Source: Segatella copri DSM 18205 (lineage in GTDB: Bacteria; Bacteroidota; Bacteroidia; Bacteroidales; Bacteroidaceae). Taken from it: a stretch of 64,000 bases of DNA. The notes beneath the pieces were generated by a model, which searched no databases, had not been told where the DNA came from, and was given only the letters and a program-made list of their open reading frames with translations. Shown here piece by piece: positions 7,303-17,228 of the stretch; within the stretch, counting starts at the first letter, position 1; each line of letters starts with the position of its first letter. Position numbers and translations under genes: made by a program. Location: assembly GCF_025151535.1 (NCBI RefSeq), contig NZ_CP102288.1, positions 2,613,501 to 2,677,500 on the forward strand, written 5' to 3'.

Positions 7303-9369
7303 ATGGAACAAAAGAACTTTAAACGTACTACCGTGACTGCGGCTTTGCCTTATGCCAACGGTGGTGTGCACATTGGTCACCTGGCAGGTGTATACGTGCC
7401 AGCCGATATCTATGTTCGCTATCTCCGCCTCAAGAAGCAAGATGTTGTCTTCATCGGCGGTAGCGATGAGCATGGTGTACCTGTTACTATCCGTGCCAAG
7501 AAAGAAGGAATTACCGTACAGGAGGTGGTTGACCGCTATCATAACCTCATCAAGAAGAGTTTCGAGGACTTCGGTATCTCTTTTGATATTTACAGCCGTA
7601 CCACTTCGCCTACTCACAATAAGTTTGCTTCAGACTTCTTCCGCACACTCTATGACAAGGGCGTATTGGAAGAAAAGGTAGAGGAGCAGTTCTGCGACGA
7701 GGTAACAGGCGAATTCCTTACCGACCGTAATATCGTGGGTACTTGTCCTCGCTGTGGTGCAGAGGGTGCTTATGGCGACCAATGCGAGAAATGTGGTGCT
7801 ACCCTCTCTCCTGAGGAGCTCATCAACCCTACCAACAAGAACAACCCTGGTCATGGTCTCGTAAAGAAGCCTACCAAGAACTGGTATCTTCCATTGAACA
7901 AGTATCAGGATTGGTTGAAGAAGTGGATTCTGGAAGGCCACAAAGAGTGGCGTACCAATGTTTACGGCCAATGCAAGAGCTGGTTGGACATGGATCTTCA
8001 GCCACGTGCCATGACACGCGACTTGGACTGGGGTATTCCTGTTCCAGTAGAGGGTGCAGATGGAAAGGTGCTCTACGTTTGGTTCGATGCACCAATCGGC
8101 TACATCTCAAACACCAAGGAACTCTGCGATGCTCATCCAGAAAAGTGGGGAACATGGCAGAAGTGGTGGCAGGATCCTGAGACCCGTCTTGTTCACTTCA
8201 TCGGTAAGGACAATATCGTGTTCCACTGCATCATCTTCCCTACTATGCTGAAGGCTCACGGCGACTATATCTTGCCAGACAACGTACCAGCCAACGAGTT
8301 CCTGAACCTGGAGGATGATAAGATTTCAACATCCCGCAACTGGGCTGTATGGTTGCACGAGTATCTCGTAGATTTGCCAGGCAAGCAGGATGTATTGCGC
8401 TATGTATTGACAGCCAATGCGCCTGAGACCAAGGACAACAACTTTACCTGGAAGGATTTCCAGGAGCGCAACAACTCTGAGTTGGTTGCCGTTTACGGTA
8501 ACTTCGTAAACCGTGCCCTCCAGCTCACCAAGAAGTATTGGGGCGGCGTAGTTCCTGCCTGTGGCGAATTGCAGGAGGTAGATGAGAAGGCTATCGCTGA
8601 GTTCAAGGACGTGAAGGAGAAGGTAGAGCAGTATCTCAACGTATTCAAGTTCCGCGAGGCTCAGAAAGAGGCTATGAACCTGGCTCGTATCGGTAACCGA
8701 TACATCACAGAGTGTGAGCCTTGGAAGGTTTGGAAGACCGATCCTAAGCGTGTGGAGACCATCCTGAACATCTCCCTCCAGTTGGTTGCCAACCTCGCTA
8801 TCGCCTTCGAGCCATTCTTGCCATTCTCTTCTGAGAAGCTCCGCAAGATGATCAATATGCCTAACTTCGAGTGGACTCAGCTCGGCAGCACAGATTTGCT
8901 CAAGGCTGGTACCCAGCTCGGTGAGCCTGAATTGCTCTTCGAGAAGATTGAGGATGAGGTTATCGAAAGACAGCTCCAGAAGCTTGCTGACACCAAGAAG
9001 GCTAACGAGGAGGCTTCTTATCAGGCTGCTCCTATCAAGCCAGAGGTTAGCTTCGATGATTTCGAGAAACTCGATATCCGCGTAGGTCACATTCTGAACT
9101 GCGAGAAGGTAAAGAAGTCTAAGAAACTCCTGAAGTTCACCATCGACGATGGTTCTGGCGTAGAGCGCACCATCTGCTCAGGTATCGCAGCCTACTACGA
9201 GCCAGAGCAGCTGATTGGCAAGGATGTATTGTTCGTAGCCAACTTTGCTCCTCGCAAGATGATGGGCATCGAGAGTCAGGGTATGATTCTGAGTGCTGTC
9301 AACTTCGACGGCTCATTGAACGTAACTTCTCTCCTTGGCAAGGTTAAGCCAGGAAGCCAGGTTGGATAA
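7303..9369 (+). CDS. metG: Methionyl-tRNA synthetase
   Basis: 688 residues from ATG (MEQKNFKRT). The class I catalytic domain begins [14 protein letters not shown] (HIGH motif). A zinc-knuckle segment has two CxxC pairs (CPRC, CEKC). The KMSKS-equivalent loop reads KISTS. An alpha-helical anticodon-binding domain follows, and the C-terminus carries the EMAP/Arc1p-like tRNA-binding domain ([20 protein letters not shown]). This is the long dimeric MetRS form usual in Bacteroidetes. It charges tRNA-Met in the cytoplasm. It has its own promoter and terminator, so it is monocistronic. No T-box or other riboswitch is seen in the leader. Confidence 0.96.
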   Translation: MEQKNFKRTTVTAALPYANGGVHIGHLAGVYVPADIYVRYLRLKKQDVVFIGGSDEHGVPVTIRAKKEGITVQEVVDRYHNLIKKSFEDFGISFDIYSRTTSPTHNKFASDFFRTLYDKGVLEEKVEEQFCDEVTGEFLTDRNIVGTCPRCGAEGAYGDQCEKCGATLSPEELINPTNKNNPGHGLVKKPTKNWYLPLNKYQDWLKKWILEGHKEWRTNVYGQCKSWLDMDLQPRAMTRDLDWGIPVPVEGADGKVLYVWFDAPIGYISNTKELCDAHPEKWGTWQKWWQDPETRLVHFIGKDNIVFHCIIFPTMLKAHGDYILPDNVPANEFLNLEDDKISTSRNWAVWLHEYLVDLPGKQDVLRYVLTANAPETKDNNFTWKDFQERNNSELVAVYGNFVNRALQLTKKYWGGVVPACGELQEVDEKAIAEFKDVKEKVEQYLNVFKFREAQKEAMNLARIGNRYITECEPWKVWKTDPKRVETILNISLQLVANLAIAFEPFLPFSSEKLRKMINMPNFEWTQLGSTDLLKAGTQLGEPELLFEKIEDEVIERQLQKLADTKKANEEASYQAAPIKPEVSFDDFEKLDIRVGHILNCEKVKKSKKLLKFTIDDGSGVERTICSGIAAYYEPEQLIGKDVLFVANFAPRKMMGIESQGMILSAVNFDGSLNVTSLLGKVKPGSQVG

Positions 9370-9403
9370 AGAATCATAGAATCATCTGATTATCAGATAA
9401 GGT

Positions 9404-9438
9404 AAAAGCCTCAAATCCGCAAAGGATTTGAGGCTTTT
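9404..9438. terminator. Bidirectional terminator between metG and the beta-barrel gene
   Basis: The perfect 15-bp inverted repeat AAAAGCCTCAAATCC / GGATTTGAGGCTTTT carries T-rich flanks in both directions. It serves metG (plus) and the convergent outer-membrane gene (minus). Confidence 0.85.
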
Positions 9439-9461
9439 CTTATTTCTATCCAAATATTCTC

Positions 9462-10166
9462 TTACAATGTAAACCGATACCCCACGGTAAAGGTCAAAGC
9501 CTTGTTCTTACAGTTATCCCAATCACCCTTGCCAGCCTTCGTCAGGCTCACGTTGTAACGGGCATCCAGAATCACGTTCATATATTCATAGCTCAAGCCC
9601 AAAGGAATGGCTACATCCACCTTCTTGGCAGGCCAAGGAGCTTCGATTTCCTGCATATCCTTGTATGTAATAGACCCGTTTTTGTCCTTCTGAAGGTCGG
9701 TTTCCTCTCTTTTCACCTTGCCGTCGCCACAAAGGAATCCCACCTGAACGCCTGCATTCACCGACAAGCCCTCTACAAGATAGGCCTTCAGCATCAGCGG
9801 CACCTGGATATAATCGAGGTTCACATGATGATTCTTAATACCTGTATATTCCCCTTTTTCAGCATTCTCAGTCAACTCACAGTCAGGGAAACGCATACCC
9901 TGTCGGGCATAATAAGCACCCAGCGTAATACCCAGGCTCTTATCTATGCGATATTCCACATCTGCGCCGCCCATGAATCCAGCCTGATACTTAGACTCTA
10001 GCGAGATTCCCTCCGAAGTTTCCGGAGGCAACCCGCTCCAGTTAGCCAGAGATACACCTATACGAGGAATTACCGAGAATCTGCCTACCGGATTCTCCAC
10101 TTCTTGTGCCTTTGCTCCCACCACAGCAAGCAGCAGCACCATCATTATAACTATTTTCTTTTTCAT
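9462..10166 (-). CDS. Outer-membrane beta-barrel protein (PorT/OmpA-barrel-like)
   Basis: 234 residues from the ATG that begins MKKKIVIMMVLLLAVVGAKAQ, a clean Sec signal peptide ending AKA-Q. An in-frame extension of 51 codons upstream lacks signal-peptide character and is rejected. The mature part alternates hydrophobic and polar residues in short strands (FSVIPRIGVSLANWSG, LGITLGAYYARQGM, SVNAGVQVGFLCG) and ends in an aromatic (GYRFTL), as expected for an eight-strand barrel of the porin family with the PorT-like domain. The substrate or role is unknown. It stands alone and converges on metG. Confidence 0.8.
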   Translation of the reverse strand: MKKKIVIMMVLLLAVVGAKAQEVENPVGRFSVIPRIGVSLANWSGLPPETSEGISLESKYQAGFMGGADVEYRIDKSLGITLGAYYARQGMRFPDCELTENAEKGEYTGIKNHHVNLDYIQVPLMLKAYLVEGLSVNAGVQVGFLCGDGKVKREETDLQKDKNGSITYKDMQEIEAPWPAKKVDVAIPLGLSYEYMNVILDARYNVSLTKAGKGDWDNCKNKALTFTVGYRFTL

Positions 10167-10368
10167 TTCCACAACAGTTTGTATATCATATATAACAAGA
10201 AACAAGGGATAATATTGCATCCTACTATCATTTTTCTCCATGAAAGACCTGTTCTCGTAAAGTGTTAACAAATACAACTCATAGTTTTCTTCCCTCCAAC
10301 TCACCGTTTTCTGGAGCATAAGTCATAGTTTGCACCATGACAAAGCTGTGTTTATGCCCAAAAAATAT

Positions 10369-10403
10369 AACACGGACAAATTGAATTTGTCCGTGTTTTT
10401 TTT
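10369..10403. terminator. Orphan bidirectional terminator-like hairpin
   Basis: The perfect inverted repeat AACACGGACAAATT / AATTTGTCCGTGTT is followed by eight T on the plus strand and flanked by A-rich sequence on the other side. No gene on either strand ends here. It may insulate the ATPase promoter or mark an undetected transcript. Confidence 0.7.
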
Positions 10404-10451
10404 CTTGGAAAGAAGCGAGCTTTAAAGCCAGCATTCTTACCCCTGTATTCG

Positions 10452-10487
10452 TCAAAAGTGTGATTTATCACAAAAAAATCGAATAAT
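10452..10487 (+). promoter_or_regulatory. Operator-like dyad, upstream copy
   Basis: The dyad TGTGA-N4-TCACA (10459-10472) is embedded in a 36-bp direct repeat whose second copy lies 75 bp downstream. It sits just upstream of the -33 element of the ATPase promoter. The half-sites resemble CRP/FNR-family operators, but the spacer is 4 rather than the CRP spacing of 6. Confidence 0.6.
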
Positions 10488-10488
10488 A

Positions 10489-10520
10489 TTTGGTGATTAC
10501 ATATAATATTCCTAACTTTG
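10489..10520 (+). promoter_or_regulatory. Promoter of the first DUF4143 ATPase gene
   Basis: TTTG, a 20-bp spacer and TAACTTTG form a full Bacteroidetes promoter. The predicted start near 10527 coincides with the beginning of the downstream dyad repeat. Confidence 0.75.
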
Positions 10521-10526
10521 CACTCG

Positions 10527-10562
10527 GCAAAAGTGTGACAAATCACAAAAAAATCGAACAAC
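10527..10562 (+). promoter_or_regulatory. Operator-like dyad, downstream copy in the 5' leader
   Basis: Second copy of the 36-bp repeat with dyad TGTGA-CAAA-TCACA (10534-10547). It runs up to the ATG of the ATPase gene, so it fills the entire leader. The copies differ mainly inside the dyad spacer, while both half-sites are kept. Confidence 0.6.
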
Positions 10563-11816
10563 ATGGAGATAAAACGTAATATTCACTTAAATAGAATCAT
10601 TGCCCGCAAGGGTAATGGCATGATAAAGGTAATAACAGGAATGCGCCGATGTGGCAAATCATACCTTCTCTTCACCTTATTTCATAACTATCTCTTAGAA
10701 CAAGGAGTAGATGAACTGCATATTATCAAGGTTGATATGGAAGACCGCCGTAATGCCGCTCTAAGAAATCCTGATGCTTTGTTGAACTATATAGATTCAA
10801 GGATGACAGACTCTCAACAATATTACATCCTCCTTGATGAAGTACAGTTGGTGGCAGAGTTTGAGGATGTACTCAATAGCTATCTCAAAATCACAAATGC
10901 AGACGTTTATGTAACAGGTAGTAATGCAAAATTCCTTTCTAAAGATGTAATTACAGAGTTCAGAGGACGAGGCGACGAAATACGTATCACGCCTTTAAGC
11001 TTTCAAGAGTTTATGTCTGCAAAAGAAGGTAATCGTGAAGATTTATTGAATGAATATCTCACCTATGGTGGACTTCCACAAGTGGTCACAATGGATGAAA
11101 TTGAGCGAAAAGTAGAGTACCTCAAGAACCTTTTTACTCATACCTATATCCGTGACATCAAGGAACGATATGAAATAAAGAAAGATGACGATTTGGAAGA
11201 GCTAATCAACTTGGTTGCCTCAAATATTGGCAGCCTAACCAATCCAACAAAGTTGGAAAATTGCTTCAAATCTGTTAAACAAAGCAGTCTTTCAAAAGAT
11301 ACCATCAAGAACTATCTAGACTTGATGCAAGATGCTTTTATCATCGAGAAATCCATCAGATTTGACATCAAAGGCAAGAAATACATTGACACACCATCAA
11401 AATATTACTTCACAGACTTAGGGTTACGTAACGCCAGACTTAATTTTCGCCAGACAGAATTTACACATCTCTTGGAAAACGCAATATACAATGAATTGCG
11501 TCTTAGAGGCTATTCTGTTGATGTGGGACAAATACCAATTTTTACGATTGGAGAGGATGGTAAGCGGCAACGCAGTACACTAGAAGTCGATTTCGTTTGC
11601 AATCTGGGCTATAAGAGATGCTACATACAGTCAGCATATGCCTTGCCAACAGAAGACAAAATGAAACAAGAGTTCAACTCTCTTTTGCGCATAAAAGACA
11701 GTTTCAAGAAAATCGTCATCGTAGGAACGCCCACTCCGACTTACCAGAACGAGGAAGGTATCCTTACCATGAACATTTATGATTTCTTGATGAATCCAGA
11801 CAGTTTGAACATCTAA
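10563..11816 (+). CDS. AAA_14/DUF4143-family ATPase, copy 1
   Basis: 417 residues. The N-terminal AAA ATPase has Walker A GMRRCGKS (26-33), Walker B YYILLDEVQ (87-95) and a sensor-like YVTGSNAKFLS (116-126). The C-terminal DUF4143 part carries LENAIYNELRLRGY and STLEVDFVCN, the acidic pattern of a PD-(D/E)XK-like nuclease fold. Family knowledge: these proteins are abundant and patchily distributed in Bacteroidetes, and their role is not established. The start follows directly from an operator-like repeat that fills the leader, which suggests tight control, possibly autoregulation. It stands alone between unrelated genes. A related gene sits at 51.2 kb. Confidence 0.88.
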   Translation: MEIKRNIHLNRIIARKGNGMIKVITGMRRCGKSYLLFTLFHNYLLEQGVDELHIIKVDMEDRRNAALRNPDALLNYIDSRMTDSQQYYILLDEVQLVAEFEDVLNSYLKITNADVYVTGSNAKFLSKDVITEFRGRGDEIRITPLSFQEFMSAKEGNREDLLNEYLTYGGLPQVVTMDEIERKVEYLKNLFTHTYIRDIKERYEIKKDDDLEELINLVASNIGSLTNPTKLENCFKSVKQSSLSKDTIKNYLDLMQDAFIIEKSIRFDIKGKKYIDTPSKYYFTDLGLRNARLNFRQTEFTHLLENAIYNELRLRGYSVDVGQIPIFTIGEDGKRQRSTLEVDFVCNLGYKRCYIQSAYALPTEDKMKQEFNSLLRIKDSFKKIVIVGTPTPTYQNEEGILTMNIYDFLMNPDSLNI

Positions 11817-11826
11817 AATCGAAAAA

Positions 11827-11854
11827 GAGAGGCGAGCTTCACAGCCAGCCTCTC
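11827..11854 (+). terminator. Hairpin after the ATPase gene
   Basis: GAGAGGC/GCCTCTC stem with a 14-nt loop, 10 bp after the stop codon. There is no T-tract, so it may be a weak terminator or a 3'-end stabiliser. Confidence 0.45.
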
Positions 11855-11918
11855 CCGAGAGATTTATAGAAAATGCCACTCATGGCATTCCTATATCTTG
11901 ATTAAAAATATTATCTTA

Positions 11919-13352
11919 TTAATATTCAGGGTTCTGTTGAAGAGCCTTGTTGTAATCAATCTCAGACTGTGGGATAGCCATAATGGTACGATAATCATTG
12001 TACTTCACCTCCTGATTAGCCTGGTTTGTTACACTCTGACGATTACGCCAGTAAGCGAATGTAATCTGGTTCTCGCAGAACATCTCGATTTCATATTCAT
12101 GAAGAATGTCTGCAAGTGTAACAGAAGTCTTATCTGTATAACCGGCAATACGGTTCTTGTCGATAGCATTGATATACTGAGCTGCTTTGGCACTTGTCTT
12201 TGCCAAATCGTATGAACCAGAGTTGTCAAGATGCCACTGTGCCTCAGCAGCAATCAGATACATCTCTGAGAGGCGGAGCAACTTAGTGTTGTTAACATAG
12301 AGGTTGCCGTTACGGCCTGGATACTTGTTAGGATAGAAACCTGCAGCCTTCTTGTAGCTAGCTGCAGACTGATCCTTGATCAAGCCAGCACGAATATCCT
12401 TATCCTTGTTGGCTACAAGATACTTATACAGGTAACCCTCCTCGTTGAAAGCATTCTCTGAGTAACCATCAGCATCACAGTAGTAACCAGGAGCATAACG
12501 CTGCTGGTTATACTTGTCGGTCTGCATGAACTCCAGAATGGTTTCATCTGCCTTCTCCTTAGTCCAAGCCTCAACATAATTGTCGCGGTTCAACATCTTG
12601 AAACCACCCTCACCAATTACTTCCTTAGCATCTGCCAAAGCCTCTGCATACTGACCATTATAGAGGTAAGCACGGGCACGAAGACCTAGAGCTGCATAAT
12701 AGTTGAAGTAACCATTATCAGACTTCTTCTCCAACAAAGGAAGTGCATCTGTAAACTGCTTGATAATGAATGTGTATGTAGATGCCAAATCTGTACGAGT
12801 ACCCTTGTAATCCTTGTCAAATACCTGGTCAGAAAGAACCAGACCGAGTTCGCTTGCTGGATTCTCTACAGTAGTAGGGATGTGGCAGAACATACGAGCC
12901 AAGTCGAAGTGCAACATACCTCTCCAAGCTAACAGCTGTCCTTTATAGTTATTGATTTCGGCAGCATCGCCTTCAACCTGGCCATTTTCGATAGACTTCA
13001 ATGCGCTATTCACATTACCCAAAGCCTGGTAGAATGCGAAATATGCATAATCATTGAATGAACCTTTAGAATTGTACATGTAAAATCTGAGCTCACCCAA
13101 CTGATTGTTGTCTGCAGTTACCTTGAAATCGTTGCAGCGAGTATCTGCAAAGAGGGCGAATTCTGACGCATAAGTCATTCTGCTTTCTGTCAATACATAA
13201 GCAATACCATTCACTGCATTACGCAAGTCAGATGTAGTTGTGATAGCAGACTCAGTAGGCAACTCAATAGATGGCTCCTGGTCCAGGAAGTCGCTGCATG
13301 ATGAGAACATCATGCCAACGGCAATACCCAATGCTAAATATATCTTTTTCAT
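11919..13352 (-). CDS. SusD/RagB-family nutrient-binding lipoprotein
   Basis: 477 residues with a lipoprotein signal ending FSSC (Cys19), followed by the typical SusD opening SDFLDQEPSIELPTESA. The helical TPR-like core includes LRARAYLYNGQYAEALADAKEVI. The C-terminal region has LRLSEMYLIAAEAQWHLD and ends with the usual SusD tail (PQSEIDYNKALQQNPEY). It is anchored outside the outer membrane and forms a lid on its SusC partner to capture glycans or peptides. It lies 21 bp downstream of susC in the same operon. No glycoside hydrolase or regulator is next to the pair, so the substrate cannot be inferred. Confidence 0.93.
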   Translation of the reverse strand: MKKIYLALGIAVGMMFSSCSDFLDQEPSIELPTESAITTTSDLRNAVNGIAYVLTESRMTYASEFALFADTRCNDFKVTADNNQLGELRFYMYNSKGSFNDYAYFAFYQALGNVNSALKSIENGQVEGDAAEINNYKGQLLAWRGMLHFDLARMFCHIPTTVENPASELGLVLSDQVFDKDYKGTRTDLASTYTFIIKQFTDALPLLEKKSDNGYFNYYAALGLRARAYLYNGQYAEALADAKEVIGEGGFKMLNRDNYVEAWTKEKADETILEFMQTDKYNQQRYAPGYYCDADGYSENAFNEEGYLYKYLVANKDKDIRAGLIKDQSAASYKKAAGFYPNKYPGRNGNLYVNNTKLLRLSEMYLIAAEAQWHLDNSGSYDLAKTSAKAAQYINAIDKNRIAGYTDKTSVTLADILHEYEIEMFCENQITFAYWRNRQSVTNQANQEVKYNDYRTIMAIPQSEIDYNKALQQNPEY

Positions 13353-13373
13353 ATCCTTTTTCCTATGAATTAA

Positions 13374-16300
13374 TTAAAAACTAAAGTTGAGACCGAACAA
13401 GAACTGACGTGTTGTAGGAGTATCGGTCTGGCGATAACCATTGATATCAACATCTGGATCAATATCCTTAGCTGCGTTGTAAATCAGGAATGGGTTGGTT
13501 GCACGGAAATAAATGCGCAAGTTGCTGATATACTTCTTGAAGTAAGGCACAGTCCAACCGAATGTGATGTCACGTACGCGGATGTTGTCTGTTGAGATAA
13601 TCTCACGGGTAGAGAACTTATCAGAACGGAATGGGTTAAAGTAGATAGGACGTGGGAACTCGGTCTGGTCACCTGGCTTCTGCCAGTAATTGCCAGCCAC
13701 ACGCTTAGATACATTAAATGAACCCACACGGAAACCATCACTATAGGTAAGGAAGTAACCTGGATAATCGAACATGTCGGCACCAAACTGATATGAAATC
13801 ATGAATGAAAGGTCAAAATCCTTATAGCGGAAGGTATTGGTCATACCGCCTACCCAGTCAGGCACACCCTTGCCTACAATGGTGCTACCAGCCTTGCTAT
13901 ACTCGTTGGTTACACCCTTAGACTCATCCTCAGGATCAATCCAGAATTCCATCAAACCAGTCTCTGAGTTTACACCCTTAGCCTTTGGCAGGAAGAATGT
14001 ATGCATAGACTCGCCCTCACGGAGGATATACATGTTACCGTCGCCATACTGAACGTCGTCACCATTAGGCAACTTGTTTACCTTGATACTCTGCTTGGTA
14101 AGGTTGAAGTCTGTGGTCCAGGTGAAATCCTTTGTGCGGATATTCTGAGAACTGATAGAGAACTCAAGACCCTGGTTCTTCAACTCACCGATGTTGTTCC
14201 AGTATGAGCTGAAACCTGTTACATAAGAAGTTGGTGAAAGGAAGAGAAGATCCTTTGTCAACTTGTTATAGTAATCGAAGGTAAGAGTTACTCGGTTGAA
14301 GAGTGTCCAATCCAAACCTACGTTAAAGTTGTGAGACTTCTCCCAACCCAATGTTGGGTTAGAGATGTTGCTCCAATAGATACCTGGCTCAGAGCCGTAA
14401 CCACCGGTTGTTGCGTATGTACCCATATAACCATAGTAGTCTGTTGGCAAGTTACCATTGGTACCATAAGAGAGACGGAGCTTCAAATCACTGAACAGGT
14501 TGTTACCCTCCAAGAACTTCTCGCTACTGATGCGCCATGCACCTGATACAGAGAAGAAGTCTGCCCAACGGTTGTCTGAAGAAAGACGTGAAGAACCGTC
14601 ACGACGATAGCTAGCAGACAAGTAATACTTGTTGTCGTAGTTATAGTTTACGCTACCCAACCAAGACATCATGGTTGCACAGTTGGTGTAGCTGGCATTG
14701 CTGTTAGCCTGACCATTAGACAACTCTGGCAACTTATGTGTAGAGTAGTTTTGAGAGCTGGCAGTCAATGTCATCAAGTTACGCTTCTCTGCCTCATAAC
14801 CTACCATCGCAGTGAGATTATGCTTGTCAAAGCTGCGGGCATAGTTCAAAGTGTTGGATGAAGTCAAAGTCTTGCTGGTGTAGTTCCAACGCTGACCCAT
14901 ACCGTTCAGTGACTGACCATTACCACTATTAGGAGCCCAGAATTCACGGATGTTGTTGGTCATATAGTCGAAACCGAAGATTGAACGCAATGTCAGATTG
15001 AATGGCAACTTGAGTTCACCCTCCACATTGGTCAAGCTACGCATCAACTCTGAATCCAAAGTCTCAGCATATTCACCACCCTCCTGTCCGAACATCAGGT
15101 TTGGATTTGAAACATTCGTTGAGAATGAAGCGCTAGTGTTATATGAACCATCCTCGTTCTTTACAGGAGCGGTAGGGTCCATTGAGAAGAGTACAGACAT
15201 TGGAGCGGTAGTACCGAAGCCCTGCGCCTGGGCACCCTGGTCGCGGAAACCAGCCTGATTAGAGAATGACAGCATTTCCTTGGCAGAAATCTTGAACCAG
15301 TCAGTTACCTTGTGATCCAAGTTCAAACGTCCACTATAACGCTGGAAAGAGCTGCCTTTTACGGTACCTTCAACCTTGTTGTAGCCAAAACTGGTGAAGA
15401 ACTTAGTACGGTCGTTACCACCATTGATAGATACCTGATGGTCGGTAGTCAAACCAGTACGATAAACCTCTTTGTACCAATCTGTTGTCTCGTCTGTATT
15501 ATAGTTGTTGAACCAGCTAGGAATTTCTTCTGCAGCAGCGGCAGCAGCGGCAGTTTCATCCATACCTCCATAATATACGAAGTAACCCTGGAGTGCATCC
15601 TTCCAATACTGCTTCATCTCGGCGCTGTTCATAGTTTCCAAAGCACTCTTCTTGGCAATATTGCTCCAACCAATCTGCATATCATAGTTTACGTGAGTCT
15701 TACCTTCCTTACCCTTCTTGGTAGTGATGATGATGACACCATTGGCAGCACGTGAACCATAGAGAGAAGATGCGGCAGCATCCTTCAATACGGTCATGCT
15801 CTCGATATCATTAGGGTTGATAGAAGAAAGAATAGACTGTGAACGGAGACCGCTACTCTGCATGTCAGAGTTAGAAACTGGCACACCATCAATCACATAC
15901 AATGGCTGGGTAGAAGCGCTGATAGAACCGATACCACGGATCAACACCTTCTGGTCAGCACCTGGGTCACCTGTTGAAGCACCAATGTTGACACCAGCCA
16001 TTTTGCCTTCCAACGACTTGATGAGTGAAGATTTAGCTGCAGACATATCCTTGTCTTTCATTACAGCTGCAGAACCTGTAAAGGAAGCCTTAGTGGTTGT
16101 ACCATAAGCAACAACTACGACCTCGTCCAAGGTTTTGTTGTCAGAAGTCAAAGCAATCTTCATGTTAGAACTTGCTTTAACAGTTTGTGGATTCATACCT
16201 ATATAGGTAATCTCCAACTTGGAGCCGGCTGGAACATTCAAACTGAAGTTTCCATCGACGTCCGTAACAGTACCCGTATTAGTACCAGCTACTTTGATTG

Positions 16301-16423
16301 ATGCGCCAATAACAGGCTCACCATTCTCAGAAGCTACTACCTTACCGGTAACAGATGTTTGGGCAAAGGCTACTCCACAACTGAAAATTGCCCCCCCACA
16401 AATAAAGCGATTCTTTTAAACAT
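13374..16423 (-). CDS. SusC/RagA TonB-dependent transporter, frameshifted in the signal-peptide region
   Basis: The plug and barrel are intact in one long frame (955 codons from a TTG at 16241). They include the carboxypeptidase-like domain (TVTDVDGNFSLNVPAGS), the TonB-box-like DEVVVVAYGTTTKASFTGS region and the SusC signature GVIIITTKKGKEG, and end with LFGLNFSF. A proper start and signal sequence, MFKRIALFVGG, lies upstream at 16423 in another frame. The join is a run of seven G (16391-16397 on the plus strand as C). Eight G would restore GAIFSCGVAFAQ and a normal protein of about 1016 residues. As written the gene cannot export its product. The cause may be phase variation, a true mutation or a homopolymer sequencing error. 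Confidence 0.85.
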
Positions 16424-16473
16424 AATCTCTCTCTTTATTAGATAATAATTTATAAATTTATAATAATCGGCTG

Positions 16474-16505
16474 CAAAATTAGATTTTTTTTCGGATATTT
16501 GCAAA
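16474..16505 (-). promoter_or_regulatory. Promoter of the susCD operon
   Basis: Read on the minus strand: TTTG (16505-16502), 20-bp spacer, TAATTTTG (16481-16474) followed by CAGCCG. The predicted leader to the ATG at 16423 is about 45 nt. Confidence 0.75.
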
Positions 16506-16672
16506 TATTTTGAAAGAAAAATTTAATAACGCACATAAAAAAGTCTGTTTTTAACACTTCTACCTTGTCATATTGCAACAAAAAGGACATTTTTGCAGTA
16601 ATAAGGCTATAATTTGTAAGAACAGAAATAAGAAGGTTCTTAAGTTATCTATACAGGCATCTGCCGGGTAAG

Positions 16673-16724
16673 ACGTATTGCTTAAATACGTAGAACAAAC
16701 AGATTAAATAGTCACAGTTCTACG
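16673..16724. other. Two overlapping inverted repeats
   Basis: ACGTATT/AATACGT (16673-16691, loop GCTTA) and CGTAGAAC/GTTCTACG (16689-16724) share bases 16689-16691, so the two hairpins exclude each other if transcribed. They lie in the 800-bp gap between divergent susC and fabI. No gene is seen around them. Confidence 0.5.
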
Positions 16725-16783
16725 GTTCATCGGTTCTAACAATTAGTTCCGTTCGGTTGCCGGCAGTTGCCAACAAGGTTGCT

Positions 16784-16903
16784 GACATATGTCGATAATT
16801 CTGTTGGCATATGTCAGGAACCTTGTTGGCATATGTCAGGAACATTGTTGACATATGTCAGGAACATTGTTGACATATGCCAACAATTCTGCTGGGATAT
16901 GGC
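16784..16903. repeat. Array of six 22-bp repeats, each with a CATATG palindrome
   Basis: CATATG cores begin at 16786, 16808, 16830, 16852 and 16874, with a variant GATATG at 16896. The spacing is exactly 22 bp. The inner units read TGACATATGTCA (perfect palindrome) or TGGCATATGTCA and are joined by GGAACNTTGT. It lies about 180 bp upstream of the fabI promoter. There is no coding frame, and the copy number and phase suggest cooperative protein binding or an iteron-like function. Confidence 0.8.
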
Positions 16904-17082
16904 AGCAACCCTACAAATCTAATTCCTCAGACCAACAGATACGTTATCTATAAGCATAAGATATATCTGTTTCAGACTTATTATCTGCAAAGAATAAATA
17001 GAATATCATACTGACTGCAGGGAGCGAAATACTTGACATACCACAAAAAAGAAAACGTTTACGGCACTTTTTAGTTAAAAAA

Positions 17083-17114
17083 TTTGGGTATATTGCACAT
17101 TTTTCGTAATTTTG
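17083..17114 (+). promoter_or_regulatory. Promoter of fabI
   Basis: TTTG, 20-bp spacer, TAATTTTG followed by CGCACG. The implied leader is about 107 nt and contains the AT-rich repeat element at 17150. Confidence 0.75.
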
Positions 17115-17149
17115 CGCACGATTTCAACGACTAGAACCAAACAAAGTGG

Positions 17150-17172
17150 TTTTACACCTTATTATATATATA
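17150..17172 (+). repeat. Copy of the recurring AT-rich element in the fabI leader
   Basis: A 23-bp match to the copy before metG (core ACACCTTATTATATATATA). Here it lies downstream of the promoter, inside the predicted leader. Confidence 0.6.
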
Positions 17173-17228
17173 GAGAATGATATATGTAGGGGATTGTCGT
17201 TAGTATAAACAAAAGTATTAAGATAACA

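Noticed and set aside
10352..10564. A 70-codon minus-strand frame with an internal repeat (FDFFVI twice)
   Set aside because: The peptide repeat is only the translation of the two operator-like DNA repeats, and the frame also crosses the orphan terminator.
11919..16423. Full polysaccharide utilisation locus
   Set aside because: Only the SusC/SusD pair is present; no glycoside hydrolase, sulfatase, sensor or regulator gene is adjacent.
16784..16903. 22-bp array as a CRISPR
   Set aside because: The units are directly adjoining near-identical 22-mers without unique spacers, and no cas genes are present.
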